From assembly GCA_004356555.1 (NCBI GenBank), contig SMWY01000002.1, positions 1 through 55,607 on the forward strand: a DNA stretch of 55,607 nucleotides. Direction: 5' to 3'. This DNA is from Candidatus Dadabacteria bacterium (GTDB lineage Bacteria; Desulfobacterota_D; UBA1144; Nemesobacterales; UBA2774). Shown one piece after another: positions 1-8,043 of this stretch (within the stretch, counting starts at the first letter, position 1; every line of letters begins with the position of its first letter). Both the position numbers and the translations under genes were made by a program. A model generated the notes under the pieces. The model saw only the letters and a list, made by a program, of their open reading frames with translations, did not search any database and was not told the origin of the DNA.

Positions 1-1
1 A

Positions 2-202
2 GCTCTCATTGCTCTTGCCGTTTCACACGTCAAAAGATGTCCTTACTGTATCGACGCATACACTACTAAGTGCCTGGAGTCAGGAGCTGATCCGGAGCAG
101 ATGACTGAAGCTATTCATGTTGCAGCTTCTATGGAAGCAGGAATAACATTAATTCACGGAATTCAAATGCATAATGCGCTACAAAGAAACGGAGCGCTAT
201 AA
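2..202 (+). CDS. AhpD-like (carboxymuconolactone decarboxylase fold) peroxidase-like protein, 3' part only
   Basis: This is an open frame of 66 codons running in from the left edge and ending at TAA 200-202; the 5' part lies outside the window. It carries the AhpD-type redox motif CPYC, preceded by AVSHVKR and followed by DAYT, and ends with a helix rich in Ala, Met and His (AASMEAGITLIHGIQ). In the CMD/AhpD family the two cysteines are a redox pair that reduces peroxides or partner proteins. The next gene encodes the radical SAM enzyme ArsS. In known arsenosugar loci an associated peroxidase-like CMD protein sits beside ArsS, so that role is inferred from context. It could also be a generic CMD protein. 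Confidence 0.8.
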   Translation, partial: ALIALAVSHVKRCPYCIDAYTTKCLESGADPEQMTEAIHVAASMEAGITLIHGIQMHNALQRNGAL

Positions 203-263
203 TTCTTCGTATACGTATTAAGACCGCATATGAACCGGCCTTAGTAAAGCAAAGGGAGTTTTA

Positions 264-1301
264 ATGTCACAAGTTACAGTGCTTAAACCAAAAGAAATAG
301 CTCAAGATAGAGCGGATGGAGCTAAGTATAACTTTTACAAGACGCTCTCTCAAAACAACATTGATCTTGCTGTGCAAAAAATAGAAACGCTCCAAATCAA
401 TATCACAAAGCTATGTAACCAGACATGTGTTCATTGCCATGTGGACGCTTCACCGAAAAGAAAAGAGCAAATGGATTTAAAATCGGCAGAGCGCTGTCTT
501 GAAATACTTGCACTAAATGATTCGATAAAAAACCTGGACATTACAGGCGGGGCCCCCGAATTAAATCCTCACTTTGATTACCTGGTTACTGAGGCAAGAA
601 AAATAAATAAACATGTGATGGTAAGACACAATCTGACTGTCACATTGGACGGAAACCCGGTCACTGGTGAGAGCAAGAAATATCTGCCGGAATTCTACGC
701 TGAGTATCAAGTAGAGGTAATTTCTTCTCTACCCTACTATCAGAAATATTTCACAGATAAACAGAGGGGCAAAGGCGTATTTGAAAAAAGTATTGAGTCA
801 ATCTTACTGCTTAACGCAGAGGGTCTTGGAAAAAAGGGCACGGGCCTGACATTAAATTTTGTATATAATCCGGTAGGCGCATTCCTTCCGGCATCACAAC
901 AAAGCCTGGAAGCTGATTTCAAACGCGAGCTCCATAAAAAATACGGGATAGAATTTAACAACCTCTTTGTAATTACCAATATGCCTATCAATAGATTCAA
1001 ACAGCAATTAAAGAGATTAGACGCCTATGATGACTACATGACCAAGTTGGTAAACGCCTTTAATCCTTCTGCAGCTGAGGGGGTAATGTGCCGCTCTCTG
1101 ATAAGCGTCAGTCACGACGGGAGAATATATGACTGCGATTTTAACCAAATGCTTGAGATGGATGTTGTAGTTGACCACGAGCCTATGACCATATTTAATT
1201 TTGACTACCAAAAACTACTAAACCGAAGAATAATGTTCGGATCCCATTGTTTTGGATGTACTGCCGGTTCCGGAAGCAGCTGCGGCGGTACAACGGCTTA
1301 A
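264..1301 (+). CDS. arsS: Arsenosugar biosynthesis radical SAM protein ArsS
   Basis: The 345-residue protein has a radical SAM CX3CX2C cluster at C51, C55 and C58, the order expected for binding a 4Fe-4S cluster that cleaves S-adenosylmethionine. Residues ITGGAPE near 93-99 fit the SAM-binding strand. The C-terminus is cysteine-rich, with MCRSL, YDCDF and a terminal HCFGC...SSCGG segment typical of the DUF3641 half of this family. ArsS is thought to attach the 5'-deoxyadenosyl group to methylated arsenic on the way to arsenosugars. A GGGAG ribosome site lies 7 bases before the ATG. The upstream peroxidase-like gene and the downstream TIGR04282-type glycosyltransferase support the assignment. 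No arsM methyltransferase is visible here and it may lie left of the window. Confidence 0.88.
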   Translation: MSQVTVLKPKEIAQDRADGAKYNFYKTLSQNNIDLAVQKIETLQINITKLCNQTCVHCHVDASPKRKEQMDLKSAERCLEILALNDSIKNLDITGGAPELNPHFDYLVTEARKINKHVMVRHNLTVTLDGNPVTGESKKYLPEFYAEYQVEVISSLPYYQKYFTDKQRGKGVFEKSIESILLLNAEGLGKKGTGLTLNFVYNPVGAFLPASQQSLEADFKRELHKKYGIEFNNLFVITNMPINRFKQQLKRLDAYDDYMTKLVNAFNPSAAEGVMCRSLISVSHDGRIYDCDFNQMLEMDVVVDHEPMTIFNFDYQKLLNRRIMFGSHCFGCTAGSGSSCGGTTA

Positions 1302-1343
1302 TATTTTAAAGCCTAATCTCAAGAATTCCACACATCAAACCCA

Positions 1344-1991
1344 ATGACAGACAAGGTTGGAAAAAACACTCTTATCATTTTCCTCAAATACCCGGAAGCT
1401 GGAAAAGTAAAAACTAGGCTTGCTAAGGAAGTAGGTGCCCAGAAAGCTGCAGACATTTACTCATATATGGCAAAAAAAATCATCGAGAATGTCTTAGATA
1501 AGGACTGTTATCGCACAATTATTTTTTATGATCCTCCTGAGAAAAAAAACGGAATTAAAACCTGGCTTGGGAACAAACAATATCTAATAATTCCCCAAGC
1601 CGGTGAAACCCTGGGAGACAAAATAATTGATGCGTTCGCACAGGTTTTTTCTTCAGGAGCGGACAAAGCAGTAATTATCGGCACTGACTGTATTGATATT
1701 TCATCCGAAACTATAACTAAAGCAATCAAGTCACTTAATGGCGTTGACGTAGTCTTGGGTCCGGCTGAGGACGGTGGTTATTACCTGTTGGGATTAAGTA
1801 GCCACATACCCGAAATCTTCCACGAAATACAATGGAGTACCGACCGTGTGCTCAATCAAACTCTAGAAAGGATAAAAGAGAAGAAACTTAACTATGAGTT
1901 ATTAAAAACCTTAAAAGATATCGACACCATTGATGACCTAAGCAGCCAACTTCAGGGTTTTGTTAAAACTGAGGAGGGTAGAGAAGGGTAA
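1344..1991 (+). CDS. TIGR04282/DUF2064-type arsenosugar-associated glycosyltransferase
   Basis: The 215-residue protein has the GT-A-like fold of the DUF2064 family. It opens with IIFLKYPEAGKVKTRLA (residues 10-26), the nucleotide-sugar binding start, followed by GTDC near 113-116 as the metal and sugar-nucleotide motif and by GPAEDGGYYLLGL near 138-150. NCBI names this family an arsenosugar biosynthesis glycosyltransferase because it co-occurs with ArsS. The likely role is to build or transfer the sugar part of an arsenosugar, but the donor cannot be read from the sequence. No good ribosome site precedes the ATG. The stop codon abuts the next start, so it is probably co-translated with the transporter remnant. 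Confidence 0.82.
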   Translation: MTDKVGKNTLIIFLKYPEAGKVKTRLAKEVGAQKAADIYSYMAKKIIENVLDKDCYRTIIFYDPPEKKNGIKTWLGNKQYLIIPQAGETLGDKIIDAFAQVFSSGADKAVIIGTDCIDISSETITKAIKSLNGVDVVLGPAEDGGYYLLGLSSHIPEIFHEIQWSTDRVLNQTLERIKEKKLNYELLKTLKDIDTIDDLSSQLQGFVKTEEGREG

Positions 1992-2333
1992 ATGTTAATT
2001 GTTTATTTGTTGGTCGCAGGAGTAATTCTCCTTTCATTCGCAAACGGTGCAAATGATGTCTCCAAGAGCATTGCTACTTTGGTTGGCAGCGGGGTTACCA
2101 GTTATAGGAAAGCTATAATATGGGGTACGGTATGGACTGTAGTGGGCAGACTAGTTGCATCAGTATTTGCACTCGAATTAGTAAGAACATTTTCTGCAGA
2201 TGAGATCGTTAAATCTACAATCGATTTAAATCAGACCTTCCCATTAGCGATTAGTTTAGGAGCTTTCGCCTGGATTATCACTCTTCCGGTAGCAGCACTA
2301 CTGGCGTACCTTATTTATATGATCATAAATTAA
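1992..2333 (+). pseudogene. PiT-family phosphate/arsenate permease with apparent internal deletion
   Basis: The frame has 113 codons, while PiT permeases usually have 330-500. Residues 1-95 match the family's N-terminal half: FANGANDVSKSIATLVGSGV (the conserved GANDxxxxIA signature) and the helix after it. From about residue 95 the sequence changes directly to ITLPVAALLAYLIYMI, which looks like the last helix of full-length PiT proteins. The middle, including the second signature and the central loop, is missing, and there is no stop codon or frameshift at the junction. I infer an in-frame deletion between two similar GAxxWxxT segments. With about three helices left it is unlikely to transport phosphate or arsenate. 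A deliberately small membrane protein cannot be excluded. It starts at the base after the preceding gene's stop. Confidence 0.6.
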
Positions 2334-2390
2334 AAAATTGAGACTTAGTATTGTCTAGAAACACAGTTAATATTATTTAACGGAGATAAA

Positions 2391-2912
2391 ATGAGAAAAA
2401 TCTTTACTCTAACAGCGTTATTAGGACTATTTCTATTTGCAGTATCTTGTAACGAAGGTACGAAAGAGTCCTCCGCAGAGAATGACAACAATATAGCCAA
2501 GAACTTTTCACTTGAGTCGCTCAATGGAAATAACGAGATAAGTCTTGAAGACTTCAAGGGTAAAGCGGTTGTAGTAAATTTCTGGGCAACCTGGTGCGGC
2601 CCATGCAAACTGGAGATACCGTTTTTTGAAAAAACCTGGAGAAAGTACAAGGATAAAGACGTAGTTTTTATAGGTATTGACGTTATGGATGACAAGGACA
2701 GCGCTGTCAATTTCATAGAAGAGCTCGGAATTTCATACATTAATCTGTACGACCCATCGGGAAAAACTTCAAACTCCTACGGAGTCATTGCACTTCCTGC
2801 AACATTCTTTATAGATAAAAATGGAAACATAGCCGTAAAACATTATGGGTCTTTTATAGACAATCAATCAAAGAAAGCATTTAAAAGTTATTTAAAGGAA
2901 ATAATGGAATGA
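2391..2912 (+). CDS. TlpA/ResA-like thioredoxin-fold lipoprotein
   Basis: The 173-residue protein begins with a lipoprotein signal whose lipobox ends FAVSC (Cys20), so it is probably anchored in a membrane facing the periplasm. The AhpC/TSA-thioredoxin fold follows, with the redox motif WCGPC (Cys69 and Cys72) and the cis-proline segment ALPATFF. TlpA/ResA proteins keep cytochrome c haem-binding or other periplasmic cysteines reduced. Its TGA stop overlaps the ATG of ccdA (ATGGAATGA), so the electron-donating membrane protein is co-translated, which supports a periplasmic reductase role. A GGAG ribosome site precedes the start. A second TlpA paralogue lies at 16187. Confidence 0.85.
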   Translation: MRKIFTLTALLGLFLFAVSCNEGTKESSAENDNNIAKNFSLESLNGNNEISLEDFKGKAVVVNFWATWCGPCKLEIPFFEKTWRKYKDKDVVFIGIDVMDDKDSAVNFIEELGISYINLYDPSGKTSNSYGVIALPATFFIDKNGNIAVKHYGSFIDNQSKKAFKSYLKEIME

Positions 2913-3667
2913 ACCCCGCTGAAGTAGTACAAGTAAGCTGGCTTTTCGCGTTCTTAGCCGGTGTAATCTCTTTTCTATCACCCTGCGTACTCCCGCTAAT
3001 CCCGGGCTATGTATCAATGGTCTCAAAAATGTCCTTTGAAGAACTGACTGACGGGAGCATGGAAGGAAAAGTAACTAAGATATTTTTCCCTAGTCTACTT
3101 TTTGTGCTCGGATTCTCGTTTGTATTTGTGTCCCTTGGTGCAGGAGCTTCATTTGTTGGAAGCTTCATTCAGGAGAATAAGCTACTACTACTTCGAATTT
3201 CGGGAGTGATGATAATTTTATTCGGCCTATTTTCAATGGATATTCTAAAAATCCCTCAACTATACAGAGAAAGAAGAATTACTCTCCCTGAAGGTAATCT
3301 GGGACTGATTAGCATATTTCTTTTAGGAATAGCCTTTGGATTCGGATGGACGCCTTGCGTTGGCCCAATACTGGCCTCAATCCTCCTTTATGCAAGTACT
3401 GCAGATGGTGCAGGAAAAGGAGCAGCACTTTTGTTTGTCTACTCAATCGGTCTAGGCCTTCCGTTTTTGCTCACAGGTCTAGCTCTTTCTAAAGCCCTGA
3501 CAGCCTTCGGGTGGATAAAACGGCATTACAACTTATATAAGATTATAGTAGGGGGCACATTAATAGCTGTTGGTCTACTGATGCTTACTAACAATCTCTT
3601 CTACCTAAATATTTACGGGCAAAGAGCCCTCGATTTTATAGGGCTGGACTTTTGGAAAACTTTTTAA
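2909..3667 (+). CDS. ccdA: CcdA-family cytochrome c biogenesis / thiol-disulfide electron conduit
   Basis: The 252-residue, very hydrophobic protein has about six membrane helices. The two family cysteine motifs are present: SPCVLPLIPGYVSMVS in helix 1 (Cys near 26) and TPCVGPILASIL in the mirrored half. These cysteines carry electrons from cytoplasmic thioredoxin to periplasmic partners. The adjacent TlpA lipoprotein, with a four-base overlap, is the obvious partner. The length is normal for CcdA, the short form of DsbD without periplasmic domains. Confidence 0.88.
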   Translation: MNPAEVVQVSWLFAFLAGVISFLSPCVLPLIPGYVSMVSKMSFEELTDGSMEGKVTKIFFPSLLFVLGFSFVFVSLGAGASFVGSFIQENKLLLLRISGVMIILFGLFSMDILKIPQLYRERRITLPEGNLGLISIFLLGIAFGFGWTPCVGPILASILLYASTADGAGKGAALLFVYSIGLGLPFLLTGLALSKALTAFGWIKRHYNLYKIIVGGTLIAVGLLMLTNNLFYLNIYGQRALDFIGLDFWKTF

Positions 3668-3779
3668 TCTAGGATATTCAAATAACTTGGAAATAAATAT
3701 CCAGCCTGCTAATTAGAATTATGTTTAATTTGAATAAATGAATTGAGCAAATGAGCTGAGATATTGTATTATTTTAAAA

Positions 3780-4541
3780 GTGAACAAAATCAAGAACACA
3801 GTCCTGAATAGTCCCCACGAATCTCAATTAACGAGTAATCAAATCCATATTTGGAAGATTGATATAAACAATCCACAAATAGATTTAGATAAGCTCCCTA
3901 GAGAAATCTTATCTCAAGATGAGAGAAAAAGAGCCGCCAGACTAAGATCAGCTAAAGATAAAAGGAGGTTTACAGTCTCACGTGTGTTTTTAAGAAAAAG
4001 TCTTAGTCATTATTTAGATACCGCTCCATCTGAAATAAAGTTTACGTATAACAAATACGGGAAACCCAATATTGACCCTGAACATCATCCACAGAACATA
4101 AGATTTAATTTATCCCACTCTAAGAACCTGGCACTTTATGCTATAACTCAAAATAGAGAAATTGGAATTGATGTGGAATATATTAGAAACGTAGATAAAG
4201 CTGGTAAAATTGTGAGGCGATTTTTTTCAAAGGATGAATGTGAATTTTATTACTCACAGCCCAATAATAAGAAGAATTGGGCTTTTTTTACACTTTGGAC
4301 CCGTAAGGAAGCATATTCAAAAGCAAGGGGGATGGGAATCGGGCTTCCAACTAAAGAGTTTGATCTGCAATTGGTACCTCCCGAAGTCGGCCAGATCAAT
4401 CATATTCGAACAAAAAATAAAGAATCTAAATGGTCGCTCATTGATATCGAAGTTGACTCTGACTATATGGCAGCTCTAGCCGCAGAGGGTAATGATTTCG
4501 AGATTAATCATTGGAAACTTGACGATATTAGACAACTATAA
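3780..4541 (+). CDS. 4'-phosphopantetheinyl transferase, Sfp type
   Basis: The 253-residue protein has the three Sfp-family motifs: FNLSHS at 109-114, GIDVE at 129-133 and WTRKEAYSKARGMGI from 173. The Asp and Glu of motif 2 and the Glu of WxxKEA coordinate magnesium. The enzyme moves the phosphopantetheine arm of coenzyme A to a carrier-protein serine. Length fits Sfp rather than the 120-residue AcpS. It could serve fatty-acid ACP or a secondary pathway; no polyketide or peptide synthase gene is in the window. The start is GTG with no clear ribosome site, and the first 20 residues are not conserved-looking, so the start is uncertain. Confidence 0.87.
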   Translation: MNKIKNTVLNSPHESQLTSNQIHIWKIDINNPQIDLDKLPREILSQDERKRAARLRSAKDKRRFTVSRVFLRKSLSHYLDTAPSEIKFTYNKYGKPNIDPEHHPQNIRFNLSHSKNLALYAITQNREIGIDVEYIRNVDKAGKIVRRFFSKDECEFYYSQPNNKKNWAFFTLWTRKEAYSKARGMGIGLPTKEFDLQLVPPEVGQINHIRTKNKESKWSLIDIEVDSDYMAALAAEGNDFEINHWKLDDIRQL

Positions 4542-4695
4542 TAAATTTGCTTAACAGCATAACTACTTCCAGTTATAATTGTAGATTCCTTAATATTGGA
4601 TTTTGTATATTCTAAGTGACTGCAACTATTTACATTGACTACTCGTCATATGATTTTATAATAGTTGCTTATATTTTTTTGGAGGTCTGATCAGC

Positions 4696-4920
4696 GTGCC
4701 AATATATGAGTATAAATGTCTTGATTGTAACAAGGCCTTTGAGACCTTAGTTATAGACGCTGATGAAAAAATTATATGCTATTCCTGTAATAGCAATAAT
4801 CTAGAGAAACAATTCTCTCCTTTTGGAATAAAGGCAGAAGGTGAAGTAGCCTCAGCCAATTTATCCACTAGCGGTTGCGGATGCACTCCCGTAAGCTGTG
4901 GATGCAGCGTGAGAAACTAA
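4696..4920 (+). CDS. FmdB-type zinc ribbon protein
   Basis: The 74-residue protein begins MPIYEYKCLDCNKAFE, the family hallmark, and has a CxxC...CxxC zinc ribbon (CLDC and CYSCN). The C-terminus is a Cys-rich tail, CGCTPVSCGC, as in many family members. The name comes from an old proposal of a regulatory role in amide metabolism; the real function is unknown. The start is GTG, supported by a GGAGG ribosome site 10-14 bases upstream. Confidence 0.82.
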   Translation: MPIYEYKCLDCNKAFETLVIDADEKIICYSCNSNNLEKQFSPFGIKAEGEVASANLSTSGCGCTPVSCGCSVRN

Positions 4921-4989
4921 AAAGATATAAATTCATTATATACATTCGAATCCAATTTGAATTATATAATAACGGAGGATTTTAATTTA

Positions 4990-6306
4990 ATGTCAAACCC
5001 GGCGGATATAGACAAGGATATAAAACAAGCCGCTCTTGAATACCACAGTATCGGTCAGAAAGGGAAAATTGAGGTAGTCCCAACAAAGCCATGCTTAACT
5101 CAGTGGGATCTTTCGCTGGCCTATTCTCCCGGTGTAGCCGAACCCTGTTTGGAGATTTATAAGGATCCCGATAACGTATACGAATATACTAATAAGGGAA
5201 ACCTTGTTGGTGTGATTTCAAATGGAACTGCAGTTTTGGGTCTAGGAAATATAGGGGCCTTAGCCGGAAAACCGGTAATGGAAGGAAAGAGTGTGCTTTT
5301 TAAAAGGTTTGCCGGGATAGACGCATTTGATATTGAGATCAGCGCAACCGATCCTGATGAAATCATAAAAACTGTTAAATACCTTGAGCCTACTTTTGGG
5401 GGTATTAATCTAGAAGATATAAAGGCACCGGAGTGTTTCTATATAGAGACGGAATTAAAAAAACAAACAGATATCCCAATCTTTCATGATGACCAACACG
5501 GCACTGCGATAATATCAGGTGCAGCTCTATTAAACGCTTGTGAGATAGTGAATAAAGACATGAGCAAACTTAGGATAACCTTTAACGGCGCAGGGGCATC
5601 CGCTATAGCATGTGCAGAATTTTTTATCACTCTGGGTGCAAAAAGAGAAAATATTATTATGTGTGACAGCCGTGGGGTTATTTACAGTGGAAGAGAAGAA
5701 AATATGAATCCTCAAAAAGAGTCGTTTGCAGTCGATACCAAAGCAAGAACATTAGCGGAGGCTATTAAAGGCGCCGATGTATTTACCGGTTTGTCAACGG
5801 GTGGCGCTGTTACACAAGAAATGGTTAAGTCAATGGCTGATAATCCTATTATTTTTGCAATGGCCAACCCTAATCCTGAGATTTCATATCCGGAAGCTAA
5901 AGCTGCTAGAAAAGACGTTATTATGGCCACGGGAAGATCCGATTACCCAAATCAGGTTAATAATGTTCTTGGATTCCCTTTTATATTCAGAGGGGCACTC
6001 GACGTCAGGGCAAGAGCCATTAATGAGGAGATGAAGGTTGCGGCAGCATATTCTTTAGCTAACTTAGCTAAAGAAGGCGCTGACGAAAATGTTGCAAAAG
6101 CTTACGGGGAAAAAAGTTTTGAATTTGGACGTGAATACCTAGTCCCCAAACCATTTGATCCTCGAGTTTTAGTTTGGGAGTCGGTAGCAGTTGCCAAAGC
6201 TGCAATAGAATCGGGCGTTTCCAGAATTAATATCGACCTTGATGAATACGAAGAAAAACTAGAGAGGAAAGTTCAAGAGCAATTAAAAAGATGGAGTATC
6301 AAGTAG
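4990..6306 (+). CDS. NAD(P)-dependent malic enzyme, short form
   Basis: The protein has 438 residues when started at ATG 4990, which has GGAGG eleven bases upstream; an in-frame TTG at 4957 would add 11 residues that include the ribosome site itself and is rejected. Motifs are SPGVAEPC (the N-terminal malate/metal site), TNKGNLVGVISNGTAVLG, FHDDQHGTAI (the metal-binding Asp pair) and the Rossmann segment FNGAGASAIA. It oxidatively decarboxylates malate to pyruvate. The phosphotransacetylase-like domain of the longer MaeB proteins is absent. NAD versus NADP use cannot be decided by eye. Confidence 0.9.
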   Translation: MSNPADIDKDIKQAALEYHSIGQKGKIEVVPTKPCLTQWDLSLAYSPGVAEPCLEIYKDPDNVYEYTNKGNLVGVISNGTAVLGLGNIGALAGKPVMEGKSVLFKRFAGIDAFDIEISATDPDEIIKTVKYLEPTFGGINLEDIKAPECFYIETELKKQTDIPIFHDDQHGTAIISGAALLNACEIVNKDMSKLRITFNGAGASAIACAEFFITLGAKRENIIMCDSRGVIYSGREENMNPQKESFAVDTKARTLAEAIKGADVFTGLSTGGAVTQEMVKSMADNPIIFAMANPNPEISYPEAKAARKDVIMATGRSDYPNQVNNVLGFPFIFRGALDVRARAINEEMKVAAAYSLANLAKEGADENVAKAYGEKSFEFGREYLVPKPFDPRVLVWESVAVAKAAIESGVSRINIDLDEYEEKLERKVQEQLKRWSIK

Positions 6307-6432
6307 TTTTTCTTTAACAGCTAAAAGTCTTTTGTCACAAAACAGCCCAGCAAAACAAGCACAAATGCTCCGAACGGCTTTAATCTCGATAACTGTATCC
6401 ATAGTCTTAATAATCATAGTTAGTGTTCGGGT

Positions 6433-6510
6433 TTGTACTTCACCCCTTTTGTCAAGCTCGGATTAAGTTGGAATTATGAACAATTTAATGCTTCCTTGCG
6501 ACTCTCATGG
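6433..6510. repeat. Diverged dispersed repeat, copy 1
   Basis: The core at 6441-6472 reads ACCCCTTTTGTC, then a variable pair, then GGATTAAGTTGGA. Almost the same words in the same order recur at 33934-33968, and a weaker copy lies at 33612-33650. Similarity to the 33.9 kb copy extends past the core to a shared CTTCCTTGYGA stretch about 25 bases on. In addition, TTAAGTTGGA at 6463-6472 is exactly inverted at 6543-6552 as TCCAACTTAA. The rest of 6307-6595 shows no gene and no clear terminator. Read on the minus strand, copies 1 and 2 share the peptide pattern QLNPxxTKGV, so the repeat may be a coding relic or a mobile-element end. Confidence 0.6.
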
Positions 6511-6595
6511 ACTCGTTTCTCATGATGCTCAATAAGTCTATCTCCAACTTAACTTATGGACCTATTATAGGGGAGTCAGGTTATCCCAATATGTA

Positions 6596-7303
6596 TCATC
6601 TGTGTCTCTCCGTATTCCAATCACCTTGCCAGTATTCATGTGTATCCACGTCCATGATAGTCATCTTTCCCCTCCACCCTGCACCTTGATCTAAATTCCA
6701 TAGGTTGGCTCGTTTTACAGGATTTCCCGTAGGATCATCCCTTGTTGTATCCGTGTGACCTATAAATACTTCTTTGTATGGAAAGGTTGTTCCTTTATCT
6801 TGATGGACAAGGGAATGAAGGGTATAAGTGAGCCTGTCCCAATAATAAATTTCTTGATCTTTTTGTTTTTCTATAGGCATAGACCAATTAATACCAGCAT
6901 GGACATATAGACGATTTTCTATGTCAATGTGATATAGCACCATATTCTTTATAAACTCTTTGTGCCTATTAAACATCTCTTGGTCGAATTCCCCCTGTTC
7001 AGAATGATAAGATTCCTTCGTATTGTAGCCACCTTGACTCAACCAGCCGATTTCGTTTAATGGACTCTCCTCCCACTCGTCTTCAAACCACATACGCACC
7101 CATTCGTCATGATTGCCTTTTATCCATATTAAATCCTCTATCTTCATTAATTCCTCCACACACTTAGAGGAATCAGGAAAGCTGTCATAAACATCACCAA
7201 GTACAATTAGTCGGTCTTTATTATCGTCAAATTTAGACCGTTCAAAACATTGCATTAATGCTTTGTAGTTACCGTGAATATCGCCAATTGCTAAAGTCCT
7301 CAT
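6596..7303 (-). CDS. Metallophosphoesterase, serine/threonine phosphatase-like
   Basis: The 235-residue protein carries the calcineurin-like phosphoesterase motifs in order: GDIHG (7-11), GDVYD (36-40, where GDxxD is usual), GNHDEW near 62-67, and two later histidines in LYVHAG and FIGHTD. These bind two metal ions that activate water to hydrolyse phosphoesters. Size and motifs resemble PrpA/ApaH-type bacterial phosphatases, so the substrate could be phosphoproteins, Ap4A or another small phosphoester. It stands alone on this strand in a gene-poor stretch. Confidence 0.83.
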   Translation of the reverse strand: MRTLAIGDIHGNYKALMQCFERSKFDDNKDRLIVLGDVYDSFPDSSKCVEELMKIEDLIWIKGNHDEWVRMWFEDEWEESPLNEIGWLSQGGYNTKESYHSEQGEFDQEMFNRHKEFIKNMVLYHIDIENRLYVHAGINWSMPIEKQKDQEIYYWDRLTYTLHSLVHQDKGTTFPYKEVFIGHTDTTRDDPTGNPVKRANLWNLDQGAGWRGKMTIMDVDTHEYWQGDWNTERHR

Positions 7304-7533
7304 ATCGTTATCAGGCTTAAGTTTGGTGTGGTGATCATTAATTTCCCTCTATCATTGATTATTTATCTCTTCTGGCTTAGTTTAATTTTTTGTGGTAAGG
7401 GATAACTTTTTCTTGTATTGTTTCTTAAATACTTCTGTAATGTGGTTGTAATTAACTCGTTGATATTATTGACTTTTATAAAGGCTGCCGCTATTCCTTG
7501 ACCAAATAAAAAGGGAGCCGAAGAAGTAACGAA

Positions 7534-7704
7534 TCAGCCCATTCCCGACTTCTGTTGTTTCTCCATGGCTTCCAATTGTTTTTCGATCTGACTGAGCTTG
7601 TACAGAATGTAGATATGTGTCTTTTTGGCATCTATGCCAACTGGGCTATCGTCACCATGAATCATTTCAGCTATCTGAGCATACGTTTTCTCATCTATAT
7701 CCAT
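7534..7704 (-). CDS. Small protein of unknown function, 56 residues
   Basis: A short frame starts at ATG 7704 and stops at TGA 7534-7536. It has a strong AAGGAG ribosome site 9-14 bases upstream; a second in-frame ATG two codons earlier is too close to that site. The protein is charged and mostly helical. It opens MDIDEKTYAQIAEMIHGDD, passes through SPVGIDAKKTHIYILYKL, and ends in a Lys/Glu/Gln-rich helix containing SQIEKQLEAMEKQQK that looks able to form a coiled coil. Codon use and the ribosome site argue for a real gene. I do not know the function. The opposite-strand frame covering it is a shadow. Confidence 0.65.
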   Translation of the reverse strand: MDIDEKTYAQIAEMIHGDDSPVGIDAKKTHIYILYKLSQIEKQLEAMEKQQKSGMG

Positions 7705-7800
7705 AATCATTCTCTCCTTAATTCTTTTCTTATAAGTATATCATCACCGCTCAGATTTAGCCGGATAAACTACAATATATAAATTTCTAAAAACAAAAAA

Positions 7801-7893
7801 GCAGAAGGTATAATTAAAGAAATAGAACCCGAAATACCAAACTCAGAAGTAACAGTTCACTTAGATCCCGACAAGCACCCTGATTACTCTTAA
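7801..7893 (+). pseudogene. Relic: C-terminal end of a cation diffusion facilitator (CDF) transporter
   Basis: The plus-strand frame AEGIIKEIEPEIPNSEVTV, then HLDPDKHPDYS, then stop, resembles the end of the cytoplasmic C-terminal domain of CDF zinc/cadmium/iron exporters, where an I/E-rich helix is followed by a strand ending VHLDP. Only about 30 codons survive. An in-frame TAA at 7780-7782 and A-rich sequence precede it, with no start and none of the six membrane helices. I infer a decayed efflux gene. The match rests on a short motif seen by eye. Confidence 0.5.
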
Positions 7894-7973
7894 TTTCCTG
7901 TAATATCTATCAAAAATATTCTTCTTGATTTCGTTACTTCTGTGAGAAATACTTAGTAAAGTGGATGTAAAAT

Positions 7974-7996
7974 AAAATAATTGAAACCATTATTTT
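7974..7996. promoter_or_regulatory. Perfect 8-bp palindrome upstream of the Gly/His/Tyr-rich protein gene
   Basis: AAAATAAT, a seven-base spacer TGAAACC, and ATTATTTT form a perfect inverted repeat 48 bases before the ATG at 8044. The position fits an operator for the secreted His-rich protein. The arms are A/T only, so a chance occurrence is possible in this AT-rich DNA. Confidence 0.3.
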
Positions 7997-8043
7997 GAAG
8001 TATGGGTTTATATATACAAAAGCGGATTTAGGAGGGCAATGAA

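Larger units (their letters stand above)
7521..7942. repeat. Segment bounded by a 14-bp inverted repeat
   Basis: AGAAGTAACGAATC at 7522-7535 is repeated in inverse orientation as GATTTCGTTACTTCT at 7928-7942, with a single extra base in the right arm. The enclosed 400 bases hold a 56-residue minus-strand gene and the relic of a cation-efflux protein. The left arm overlaps the stop codon of the small gene. I see no target-site duplication and no transposase. It may be a small non-autonomous element or a chance match; AGAAGTAAC also occurs a third time at 7845. Confidence 0.4.

Noticed and set aside
4957..4989. TTG start that would extend the malic enzyme by 11 residues
   Set aside because: The extension contains the GGAGG ribosome site for the ATG at 4990 and has no family-like residues.
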